A stretch of DNA of 5,588 nucleotides from Flavobacterium sp. (GCA_030152225.1 JASLHL010000160.1:1-5588), one strand, 5' to 3'; shown: positions 1 to 5,470, counted from the first letter of the stretch. Numbers and translations: made by a program. Notes: generated by a model not told the origin, from the sequence alone.

Positions 1-1
1 T

Positions 2-337
2 GTCAACGATATCCCCTTTGCCTTTGATCAAGCGACTATCACCACTGAAGGAGCGCGAGAATTGGATCGACTTGTTGCGCTGATGGTAGAAAATAAAACC
101 ATGCGCATTTTAATTGTGGCCCATACTGATCGAGTGGGAAAAGAAAAATACAATAAAAAACTAGCTCAAGCTAGAGCAAAGGCCACAGCCCAGTACTTGT
201 TTGATCATGGAATTGCTCAGGATCGCGTAGAAGCGAAAGGCGTAGGGAGTAGCGAACCTAAAGTAGATTGTAGTACCTGTACAGAGTTCGAAGACCAACA
301 AAATAGACGTTCTGAATTTATCATTCTCCAACCCTAA
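2..337 (+). CDS. OmpA-family outer-membrane protein, C-terminal domain (5' end outside window)
   Basis: This is the 3' end of a longer gene: the frame is open from base 2 with no stop before the window edge, so its start lies upstream. A TTG at 62 is not a credible start because the domain already runs through it. The visible ~111 residues form an OmpA C-terminal (peptidoglycan-binding) domain. It opens with IPFAFDQATIT, continues with the core HTDRVGKEKYNKKLAQARA, where the Asp and the Arg of the usual TD...LSxxRA motif are kept, and closes with QNRRSEF, matching the family's NRRVEF. In the family this domain holds diaminopimelate in the cell wall and ties the outer membrane to peptidoglycan. 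An insert with two cysteines (DCSTCTEFE) precedes the NRR motif. The N-terminal part (barrel, lipoprotein or repeat domains) cannot be seen. The gene converges with the serine hydrolase, leaving only 12 bp between the stops. Confidence 0.9.
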   Translation, partial: VNDIPFAFDQATITTEGARELDRLVALMVENKTMRILIVAHTDRVGKEKYNKKLAQARAKATAQYLFDHGIAQDRVEAKGVGSSEPKVDCSTCTEFEDQQNRRSEFIILQP

Positions 338-349
338 AGAAAGGAAATT

Positions 350-1690
350 CTATTTTTTCGTTTCTATTTTATTCAAGGTAAAGTTAGCTTTTAGCTGTTG
401 CACTGACACTTGGTTGCTTTGGGGGAGGAAGCTATAAGTAACCGTTCCCTCCGGCGATCGGAACGTGTTTTCGCCTACGGCATCCAATAACGCGTAGCGA
501 TTACAACCTGAAGGTTTTAAAAAGAGCTTGTTCTTTTCAATGACAAATTCGATCGTAAGATCCAATTGGGCATTGTGATAGGATCCTACATACTGTTGTA
601 ATTGCTCAGGGGTTACGGGAATAGTTTCAAATTGAGGCAACGTATATTTTTTGGCGTAGAGAATCGCAAGCAAGGCATCAAAGAGCTGGTAATGAGAAAA
701 AGCAGCGCCATTAATTGCGTAAACAACGGTTAGCTTTTCCGCTTCATTATAGTAAAGCAAAGAAAAAGAGCCGAAGGTTCCCCCCGTATGTCCAACAAAA
801 TTTTTCTTTTTGTATAGGTAATACATCATACCACGACCGTATTTCTCTTTGAATGGAACAGGTTTCATGCTTGCTAAACTATGCTTAGAAATCAGTTTGT
901 TTGAAAATAACGCTTGATTGAATTGAGCCAAATCATCGACAGATGAAATAAGATCATTGACTCCATTGGTGTTTTCAAAGCTAATCTCATCCATCACTTC
1001 CCATTGATCAAATAATTGATAGGACTGTACGGGATAAGGCAACACATCACTAGCTGTATAGGTGTTTTGTAACTTGATCTTTTTGATGATGTATTTTTTT
1101 ACAGCCTCGTCATAGCTCATCTGGCGTTGTTGTTCGACTATTCGTGCTAAGAGGTAATACCCCGTATTAGAAAAGAAAAAGTTTTTCTTTTTTAGACCAA
1201 AATGCGGTGTTCCCTGTTGGGTGATATTGTCGTGAATCGCCTGTTCTGTTTGGGCTTCTTTGAGCCAGTAAAAGTCGTCCTCATAGCAGGTATAATCGTC
1301 TAAGCCACCGGTGTGACTGAGTAAATCGCTGATTTTTACCATAAAGAGATTGGGAATATTGATCGACGGAAAATAAGAAGCTACGCGATCGTCTAGCTTG
1401 AGTTTTCCTTCATCAATCAATTGGTAGACCAAAACCGCAGTAAACATCTTGGTAATTGAACCAATGTGATACAAATGCGGATCTTGTTGATCTTCCCCCA
1501 CCAATTGATGTCCAAAATCATTGCGATATAAGACTTTGTTGTTTTTGTAAATCGCAACAGAACCAATCCCCCTTTGAAAAGAATTGATGCGCTGAATGTA
1601 TTCGTCTGCTTTTTGCGTATTGAATTTTTGGGCTACGGAAACTGTAGTAAAAAGCGAACAAACAAAAAGGAGCAACAAGTTAGATTTCAT
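350..1690 (-). CDS. Secreted beta-lactamase-family serine hydrolase (class C / PBP-like fold)
   Basis: The 446-residue protein starts with a signal peptide (MKSNLLLLFVCSLFTTVSVAQ), so it should act in the periplasm or at the envelope. Residues ~25-345 are a beta-lactamase-related (DD-peptidase/esterase) domain: S78-I-T-K81 carries the nucleophile Ser and the Lys, LLSHTGGL lies at 123-130, and H301-T-G303 is the third active-site motif. The second motif, normally YxN, reads F173-S-N175, so the usual catalytic Tyr is Phe. Residues ~363-446 (YVGSYHNAQLDLTIEF onward) look like the small beta-rich C-terminal domain common in Bacteroidota members. The family includes peptidases, esterases and D-amino-acid hydrolases, so the substrate cannot be named and antibiotic resistance should not be assumed. 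The ATG at 1690 is chosen because the signal peptide begins there and a TATATTTG promoter element sits about 23 bp upstream. A separate promoter and the palindrome upstream suggest it is transcribed alone. Confidence 0.92.
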   Translation of the reverse strand: MKSNLLLLFVCSLFTTVSVAQKFNTQKADEYIQRINSFQRGIGSVAIYKNNKVLYRNDFGHQLVGEDQQDPHLYHIGSITKMFTAVLVYQLIDEGKLKLDDRVASYFPSINIPNLFMVKISDLLSHTGGLDDYTCYEDDFYWLKEAQTEQAIHDNITQQGTPHFGLKKKNFFFSNTGYYLLARIVEQQRQMSYDEAVKKYIIKKIKLQNTYTASDVLPYPVQSYQLFDQWEVMDEISFENTNGVNDLISSVDDLAQFNQALFSNKLISKHSLASMKPVPFKEKYGRGMMYYLYKKKNFVGHTGGTFGSFSLLYYNEAEKLTVVYAINGAAFSHYQLFDALLAILYAKKYTLPQFETIPVTPEQLQQYVGSYHNAQLDLTIEFVIEKNKLFLKPSGCNRYALLDAVGENTFRSPEGTVTYSFLPQSNQVSVQQLKANFTLNKIETKK

Positions 1691-1713
1691 GATGAGGTAT
1701 TGATGGTGTTTTT

Positions 1714-1721
1714 CAAATATA
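1714..1721 (-). promoter_or_regulatory. Bacteroidota-type -7 promoter element for the serine hydrolase
   Basis: Read on the minus strand the sequence is TATATTTG, an exact fit to the Bacteroidota -7 consensus TAnnTTTG. It lies about 23 bp before the ATG at 1690, leaving room for a short leader. No clear TTTG is seen at the -33 position, so the assignment rests on one box and its location. Confidence 0.5.
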
Positions 1722-1774
1722 TCAAATTAATTGATTTTTTCCATTTAGAGTAAAAGGAAAAGAGGGTTTAGCCC

Positions 1775-1812
1775 CACTGCTGGTCGGAAGATTAATCTTC
1801 CGACCAGCAGTG
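1775..1812 (-). terminator. Perfect 38-bp palindrome, probable terminator of the beta-barrel gene
   Basis: Bases 1775-1793 (CACTGCTGGTCGGAAGATT) are the exact reverse complement of 1794-1812. The transcript could form a 17-bp perfect stem with a TTAA loop. It begins 29 bp after the stop of the minus-strand barrel gene and lies upstream of the hydrolase promoter, which fits a terminator. It is atypical: no T-run follows directly on the minus strand, only a small GGG...CCC hairpin and then TCTTTTCCTTTT. It could instead be a protein-binding palindrome or a copy of a dispersed repeat. Confidence 0.6.
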
Positions 1813-1841
1813 TCACTAGATCTACCTGCTTTTGCTGTGAT

Positions 1842-2462
1842 TTATCTGAAGGTATAAGCTACACCTAGACTAAGGGAGTTCATTTTCCACTTTATATCGG
1901 AATCTTCCATGTCATTGAGGTTGCTAAGACCAAGGCTATACTTGAGGTTGAGGTCGATGTTATCTGTAAATCGATAACCTACGCCAGCAAAAAGACTGAA
2001 GTCGAGGTATTTAATTCCCTCTGGAAAGAAAGTAGTTCCTGTCTCTTTTTCGTTAAAGGGATTGTTTCCATACATTATAGCACCTAAAGTTCCGCCAAGA
2101 AAGGTTTTAAACTTTTTCTTAAAAGTATAATGTACACTGATCGGTTCAATTAACATCGAGTGAAGAACAAAATTTTCGCTGTTTTCTTTTAGATTAGCCC
2201 CCATATTGGCATAGCCTAGTCCAAATCGAAGCGCCCATTGATCATTGATTTCTTTGTATTGATAAAGAGCTAAATAGAATCCCACGCGTTCGTTCGCTTT
2301 GACTCCATTGATATTGGAAACTAAGGGTCCCCCTTCAATACTGTAATCACAGTCAAAGCATAAAAAGCCAGTGCCATAGTGACTACCAAATCCATATTGA
2401 GCCTGAGCAGTTGAAATAATAGCAAAAAAGAAAAGTAAGGTAAGGTGTAATTTTAATTTCAT
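1842..2462 (-). CDS. Outer-membrane beta-barrel protein, small porin-like
   Basis: The 206-residue protein has a clear signal peptide (MKLKLHLTLLFFFAIISTAQA, cleavage likely after Ala21). The rest is made of alternating short amphipathic strands rich in Gly and aromatics, such as WALRFGLGYANMG, FLGGTLGAIMYG, FSLFAGVGYRFTDNIDLNLKYSLGL and SLSLGVAYTFR. It ends in an aromatic-rich strand (AYTFR), as expected for BAM-assembled barrels. The length suggests about eight strands, like the generic Bacteroidota outer-membrane barrel families. CFDC (35-38) near the mature N-terminus is a possible disulfide and is unusual for such barrels. Ligand and role are unknown. The ATG at 2460-2462 is the only start giving a complete signal peptide, and no strong Shine-Dalgarno site or TAnnTTTG box was found upstream. 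A palindrome just past the stop suggests a single-gene unit. Confidence 0.85.
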   Translation of the reverse strand: MKLKLHLTLLFFFAIISTAQAQYGFGSHYGTGFLCFDCDYSIEGGPLVSNINGVKANERVGFYLALYQYKEINDQWALRFGLGYANMGANLKENSENFVLHSMLIEPISVHYTFKKKFKTFLGGTLGAIMYGNNPFNEKETGTTFFPEGIKYLDFSLFAGVGYRFTDNIDLNLKYSLGLSNLNDMEDSDIKWKMNSLSLGVAYTFR

Positions 2463-2925
2463 AGGTAATAAGTGGTTGGTTAAAAAAGTTTCATTTGTAG
2501 TAAGGAGAAAAAGGATTGTATTTCCTCTTGCTTGTTGGACAATTTATTTTTTGCTGTTGTATAAATGAGATGAAGTTGTTGTTGTAAATAGCTAGAATAG
2601 AATGAATAACGTTTTTTAGTTTTTATACGTAACAAGGGAATGAATAATACAGTAAACATAGTTTTTTTGTTAATTAATACAAATTATTCCGTACTATTTT
2701 TTAGTAAATACAATCTGTTTTGTTTATTTCTGATTATTTATTGGTTCTTGTTGCTGTTTATTTGTTTTATTTCCGTTTTACTGCTTTTATTCGTATGTCT
2801 TAGGTATTTTTTGTTTCAGTTTTAAAGTGAGGTGTTTTTTGCTAGCAATGATTTTAACAAGAGGTGTAGTTTTACTGTAAATAGCACCAATTTTATCTTG
2901 TTACCTTTAAGTAGTGTAAATCAAC

Positions 2926-3034
2926 GAGCCGAGGAGAAAATTAGCACGGCGTGGTAGAGTCTTTTGGATTTTACCACCACATACAAAAGGAAAAACGCAA
3001 GACTACGAAGTAGCGCTTGCGTTTTTTTATGTGG
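2926..3034 (+). ncRNA. Candidate small structured RNA ending in a terminator (speculative)
   Basis: Upstream of the strong plus-strand terminator are more pairing elements: GCCG with CGGC (about 2928-2950), GTGGTA (2951-2956) with TACCAC (2972-2977), and CCACATA (2977-2983) with TATGTGG (3028-3034), the last pair enclosing the terminator stem. CCACATA shares C2977 with the previous pair, so the two helices compete slightly. No credible protein gene precedes the terminator on this strand, so something untranslated may end here. No promoter box was found and I recognise no RNA family; the 5' limit is a guess. Confidence 0.22.
2991..3028 (+). terminator. Strong intrinsic terminator hairpin without an obvious gene
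   Basis: AAAAACGCAAG (2991-3001) pairs perfectly with CTTGCGTTTTT (3016-3026), and the T-run continues to 3028 (seven T). The loop itself contains a small hairpin, CTAC-GAA-GTAG (3003-3013). On the minus strand the T-run is shorter, so plus-strand termination is favoured. The nearest plus-strand gene upstream is the OmpA gene far to the left, with two minus-strand genes in between. Confidence 0.7.
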
Positions 3035-3075
3035 ATTGCATGAAGTAATCGGTTTATATTTACTGGTTTCCATTT

Positions 3076-3129
3076 AACTCCGATGGCGCGGATTGCAAAT
3101 CTAACGTGCGGATTGCCGTGCGATCGGGA
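3076..3129. repeat. REP-like palindromic repeat, copy 1
   Basis: The copy begins AACTCCGATGGCGCGGATT (3076-3094) and ends GCGATCGGGA. The arms CCGATGGCGCGG (3080-3091) and CCGTGCGATCGG (3116-3127) pair except for one G-G mismatch and one G-T wobble. Inside, GCGGATTGC occurs twice (3088-3096 and 3108-3116). It is GC-rich in an AT-rich setting. The form resembles REP elements mobilised by RAYT (REP-associated tyrosine transposase) proteins; that link is inference, as no such gene is in the window. Confidence 0.65.
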
Positions 3130-3529
3130 TCATCTAAAATTCTTCTTTTAATTTCTGCCATACTTTACGTTGTTTACTGTTTACTATGTTTTACCATCGT
3201 TCTTTGCTAATCACATGCTACATGAAGAAACTACAAACCTACATCAGTCGAAATTAACCTGCAATACCCCCTTTCCTTATATGGAAAAAGAAAGCTCAAA
3301 TGGCTTTATTTGTCTCTATATTAAAAGCGTAAGCAGTTGTTATTCAGCTGTTTGTTTTGTTTTATTTTAGTTTTGTTTGGGGTTTCTTCGGTAAACATGT
3401 GTATTTACGGGGGATTACCCTTCATTTACCGAACAAAACCCAAAGAAAACCCGAACAAAACCCAATCCATTTCCGTTTTGCTGCAAGAAATTAACCACTT
3501 CTTTTTCTTCTAAATTCATGTAAAAACAA
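3130..3529. other. Non-coding segment between the two REP-like repeats
   Basis: This ~400-bp stretch contains the 3370-3465 repeat block and otherwise no supported gene. A 66-codon frame (3170-3370, +) is rich in Cys, Tyr, Phe and Ser, shows no recognisable domain and runs into the repeat's left arm; it looks like chance. A short TTTCC-TTATAT-GGAAA palindrome is near 3270-3287. Flanking by same-direction repeats makes the whole 3076-3573 unit a possible non-autonomous mobile element. Confidence 0.4.
3370..3465. repeat. 26-bp imperfect inverted repeat plus an 11-bp-phased AAAACCC array
   Basis: The left arm 3370-3395 and right arm 3425-3450 are reverse complements at 23 of 26 positions around a 29-nt spacer. 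The inner 9 bp, TTCGGTAAA (3387-3395) and TTTACCGAA (3425-3433), are perfect. The right side holds AAAACCC at 3435, 3446 and 3457, spaced exactly 11 bp, and a 15-bp direct repeat CCGAACAAAACCCAA at 3429-3443 and 3451-3465. The spacer contains TTTAC (3404-3408), which could pair with the same left-arm GTAAA, and GGG-ATTA-CCC. Helical phasing of repeats next to a palindrome suggests a protein-binding array such as recombinase arm sites or replication iterons, but a structured RNA is also possible. Function unknown. Confidence 0.65.
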
Positions 3530-3573
3530 AACTCCGATGGCGCGGATTTAAGAGGCAAGTCCGCGCGATCGGG
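3530..3573. repeat. REP-like palindromic repeat, copy 2
   Basis: It shares the first 19 bp of copy 1 exactly (AACTCCGATGGCGCGGATT, 3530-3548) and the closing GCGATCGGG, in the same orientation. The arms CCGATGGCGCGGA (3534-3546) and TCCGCGCGATCGG (3560-3572) pair with a single G-G mismatch around a 13-nt loop. This copy lacks the second GCGGATTGC seen in copy 1. It lies just past the end of the truncated integrase fragment, 21 bp from its stop codon. Confidence 0.7.
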
Positions 3574-3594
3574 TGTGGACAGTTGATGTATTTT

Positions 3595-3873
3595 TTATTC
3601 TTGTTGAACGATAAACATATTGAATATTCTATATTCAACAATATTGGCATTACCATTTTTATTAGGATTAGTTTTTATAAAATTGTTTTCCTCATTGGGA
3701 GGATGGGCTTTCTGTTTGGTATTTTGCCAGTGTTCTGGTTTAAGGAATAAACCTGTGGCAAATTGTTTTCTTTGTTCTTTATAGGTTAGCTTACAGCTAA
3801 TAGGAGCTAAGCCTTGCTTATTGGTTCTACTCCTAGAAATAATAAATAGTATATTTAATTTATGTAGTTCCAT
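3595..3873 (-). pseudogene. Tyrosine integrase, N-terminal arm-binding fragment (truncated)
   Basis: The first ~66 residues match the N-terminal arm-DNA-binding domain of Bacteroidota tyrosine integrases: LNILFIISRSRTNKQGLAPI, the basic strand YKEQRKQF, ATGLFLKPEHW, and PPNEENNFI. A full integrase is about 400 residues; here the family resemblance stops near Ile66 (base ~3676). It is followed by 26 unrelated residues and a stop, so the core-binding and catalytic domains are absent. The ATG at 3873 is where the family normally begins. The 5' side also looks cut: a terminator ends only about 22 bp upstream and no TAnnTTTG box is visible, so it may not be expressed. The REP-like copy 2 follows directly, perhaps marking the breakpoint. 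It may be half of the same gene as the catalytic fragment at 4955-5470, or a relic of another element. Confidence 0.8.
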
Positions 3874-3894
3874 AGTTTGTTCAGGTTAGGGTAT

Positions 3895-3922
3895 AAAAAA
3901 ACTACCTGATGAGGTAGTTTTT
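3895..3922 (-). terminator. Intrinsic terminator of the thioredoxin-like gene
   Basis: AAAAACTACCT (3897-3907) and AGGTAGTTTTT (3912-3922) form a perfect 11-bp stem with a 4-nt loop. On the minus strand it begins 5 bp after the stop of the thioredoxin-like gene and ends in seven T. The A/T flanks make it potentially bidirectional. Confidence 0.88.
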
Positions 3923-3927
3923 AGGTA

Positions 3928-4536
3928 TTAATGTTCTTTTACATAGCTATCTAGCCCTTGAAATAGAAGGTTTTCCATTTGTGTTGGACCAAAAAAATGC
4001 GTGTTTACTCCATTTTCGTAGATTAAATTGATAGGTAAACCAAGTGTATCTGCTTTAATATTTCGATCTTTAAGAAAGCTGCCAAGCATTCTATGATTGA
4101 AAGGATCTATTAATTTATCATCCCCCATAAGTTGATAGGTTTTATCTATATTTAGTTTTTTCATTTTGTCTAAGACTATTTTGTTTTGAGCTATTGTTAC
4201 TTTGTCAAAGTTTACAAAAATGAGATTAATGTTTCGGCTAGCTGCATATTTTTTTAATGTTGGTATCTCTTTTAAACAAGACTCACACCAGCTTGCCCAA
4301 AAGTTCACCATTGTTTTGGTAGTGGTAGCTTGTGTTATAGCATCATATTGAGCAATAGAAATACGGTCTATTGTTTTCGTTGCAAGTGCCTCTTCAACTG
4401 TTTCTTCAGAAATAAGCGAAGATTCAGCAGTCCCACCTGCTACTGTTACATTAGTAGAAAACCAATAGTATATGATTCCCCCAGCTACAGCTATAGTAAA
4501 AATGATTCCTGCTAAGAAGTAAAGTACTTTTTTCAT
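3928..4536 (-). CDS. Membrane-anchored thioredoxin-like (TlpA/ResA-type) protein
   Basis: The 202-residue protein has one N-terminal hydrophobic segment (about 4-26, YFLAGIIFTIAVAGGIIYYW) preceded by KK and not followed by a clear cleavage site, so it is probably a membrane anchor with the rest in the periplasm. Residues ~60-200 are a thioredoxin fold: MVNFWASW leads into the redox pair C84-E-S-C87, followed by LKEIPTLKKYA and the strand INLIFVNFD. GLPINLIYENG places the expected cis-proline at P168. Members reduce or isomerise thiols in exported proteins or cytochrome maturation; a CESC centre does not identify the partner. The ATG at 4536 gives the complete anchor, and the leader is A/T-rich with no strong Shine-Dalgarno site. 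The frame is intact with its own terminator, between two broken integrase pieces, so it may be cargo of the former element or a resident gene caught in the rearrangement. Confidence 0.9.
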   Translation of the reverse strand: MKKVLYFLAGIIFTIAVAGGIIYYWFSTNVTVAGGTAESSLISEETVEEALATKTIDRISIAQYDAITQATTTKTMVNFWASWCESCLKEIPTLKKYAASRNINLIFVNFDKVTIAQNKIVLDKMKKLNIDKTYQLMGDDKLIDPFNHRMLGSFLKDRNIKADTLGLPINLIYENGVNTHFFGPTQMENLLFQGLDSYVKEH

Positions 4537-4783
4537 AATTTATTATTTAATGGTTATACTATAGGTAGTTTGTTTTTTGTATATGTTACAGTATGGTTAT
4601 TTTTTTAGTATATTATTATTTTTGATAAGAGGTTATTAGGGGTTTTAGTGTTATTTTATCTTAATGGATTAAGAAGGAATGTTCATTTATGTCCTATAAA
4701 ATGGTGCTAGGTAATGATTTTAGTAGTGTACTGTATGATAAAATGCTGTTTGTACTTAAGAAAAACTTATTTAGAGATAAATA
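4537..4783. other. AT-rich upstream region without a recognisable gene
   Basis: This stretch should contain the promoter of the thioredoxin-like gene, but no TAnnTTTG box is evident on the minus strand. A 27-codon frame at 4701-4784 (+) starts MVLGNDFSSVLYDK and resembles nothing I know; at this length it may be chance. TATTTA-GAGA-TAAATA near 4768-4784 is a weak palindrome. Confidence 0.4.
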
Positions 4784-4825
4784 GTTGCAACCTCCACTCA
4801 AAACATGCAACCTATTTTGCAACCT
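4784..4825. repeat. Three direct GCAACCT repeats, possible integrase-binding sites
   Basis: GCAACCT occurs at 4787-4793, 4807-4813 and 4819-4825, spaced 20 and 12 bp. The first copy lies inside the perfect 8-bp palindrome GTTGCAAC (4784-4791), and two of the three copies have TTGCAACCT. The cluster lies 130-170 bp before the integrase catalytic fragment. Short same-direction repeats beside integrase genes are often arm-type recombinase sites; the assignment here is inference. Confidence 0.45.
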
Positions 4826-4898
4826 TTAAATCAGTATAGTATTTAATACATAAAACTAGATGTTGAGGTAATCTACTGAATATCTGAGGTATATAAAC

Positions 4899-4927
4899 AA
4901 AAAAAGCCACCATACAGGTAGCTTTTT
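4899..4927 (-). terminator. Terminator-like hairpin beside the integrase catalytic fragment
   Basis: AAAAAGCCACC (4901-4911) pairs with GGTAGCTTTTT (4917-4927) with one C-A mismatch and a 5-nt loop. On the minus strand it ends in seven T, on the plus strand in five, so minus-strand use is slightly favoured although either is possible. No gene end is recognisable next to it on either strand, so it may be an orphan left by rearrangement. Its right half resembles that of the 3895-3922 terminator. Confidence 0.65.
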
Positions 4928-4954
4928 ATATAAAAGTGGAGAAGATGGGGCTCG

Positions 4955-5470
4955 ATGAATTGTAGCTATACTGGACAGCGTGTTTCTGATTTTATGCGAT
5001 TTGATAAATCCATGATTCGTAAACAGAAGAACAAAAAAGGGAAGGAAGTGGTTTTTATCGAGTTTGAGCAAGTAAAAACACAAAAGCTAATGAGTATTCC
5101 TTTGTCTTCAAAAGTGCTTGCAATTCTCGCTAAAAGATATGGGAATTTCCCTCGGGCTATCTCTGACCAAAAATACAATAAGTACATCAAGGATGTTTGC
5201 GAAGCTGCAAAGATCAATGAAGTTGTTTTTGGAAATGGAAGAAAAAAAGGAAATGATGATGTATGGAGAAGTGATCAAGGAAATTTCAAAAAACATGAGT
5301 TAGTGACTTCTCATATTGTCTAACGGTCCTTCGCAACTAATAATTATGGGAAAATACCTACGGTTCTTCTTATGAGTATGACTGGCCATAGCTCTGAAAA
5401 AATGTTTTTGACGTATATTGGAAAAGGCTCCAACGATTTAACGATGGAGCTTAGTGAGTATTTTGATTAA
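4955..5470 (+). pseudogene. Tyrosine integrase, C-terminal catalytic fragment with in-frame stop
   Basis: The frame reads 122 residues, a TAA at 5321-5323, then 48 more residues in the same frame to the TAA at 5468-5470. It contains most of a tyrosine-recombinase catalytic domain: YTGQRVSDF with the first catalytic Arg (R9), QVKTQKLMSIPL with the beta-hairpin Lys, VTSHI with His120, then after the stop RSFATNNYGKIP, MTGHSSEKM with the third-box His, and the nucleophile Tyr in FLTYIGK. In relatives the second box runs HIGRRSFATN; here HIV-stop-RSFATN puts the stop where the catalytic Arg (HxxR) belongs. The 5' side is also cut: resemblance begins near CSYTGQR, the frame closes at 4931-4933, and arm-binding and core-binding domains are missing. 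Translation from ATG 4955 would give an inactive product. It faces away from the N-terminal fragment at 3595-3873 and is a decayed remnant. Confidence 0.9.

Larger units (their letters stand above)
2463..3059. other. AT-rich intergenic stretch without a convincing gene
   Basis: The stretch between the barrel gene's start and the first REP-like repeat is strongly T-rich on the plus strand. A 61-codon open frame at 2640-2825 (+) encodes an almost unbroken run of Phe, Leu, Ile and Val, which is what T-rich sequence gives by chance; I do not accept it as a gene. The only clear element is the hairpin at 2991-3028, described separately. No tRNA T-loop sequence (GTTCGANTC) is visible. Confidence 0.6.

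Noticed and set aside
2640..2825. 61-codon plus-strand frame encoding a very hydrophobic peptide
   Set aside because: It is nearly all Phe, Leu, Ile, Val and Tyr, as expected from a T-rich strand read by chance. The AAGGGA before the ATG is too close to act as a normal ribosome site, and no family is recognisable.
2629..2904. 8-bp inverted pair GTAACAAG / CTTGTTAC as possible ends of an inserted element
   Set aside because: The match does not extend beyond the 8 bp, there is no target-site duplication, and a pair this short at this distance is expected by chance in AT-rich DNA.
2463..3060. tRNA or attachment-site tRNA fragment
   Set aside because: No T-loop sequence, CCA end or cloverleaf-like pairing was found on either strand.
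3170..3370. 66-codon plus-strand frame between the REP-like repeats
   Set aside because: It has no domain, signal or convincing ribosome site, its composition is atypical (many Cys, Ser and Tyr), and it ends at the inverted repeat.
3076..3573. CRISPR array
   Set aside because: Only two copies of the core exist about 450 bp apart, without regular short spacers or cas genes; REP-like elements fit better.
4330..4515. Plus-strand frame antisense to the thioredoxin-like gene
   Set aside because: It is the shadow of a well-supported gene and its own product is Cys/Arg/Ser-rich with no recognisable features.
4856..5303. Several overlapping open frames on both strands over the integrase catalytic fragment
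   Set aside because: The frame carrying the integrase motifs explains the sequence; the others show no motifs and arise from the same bases.
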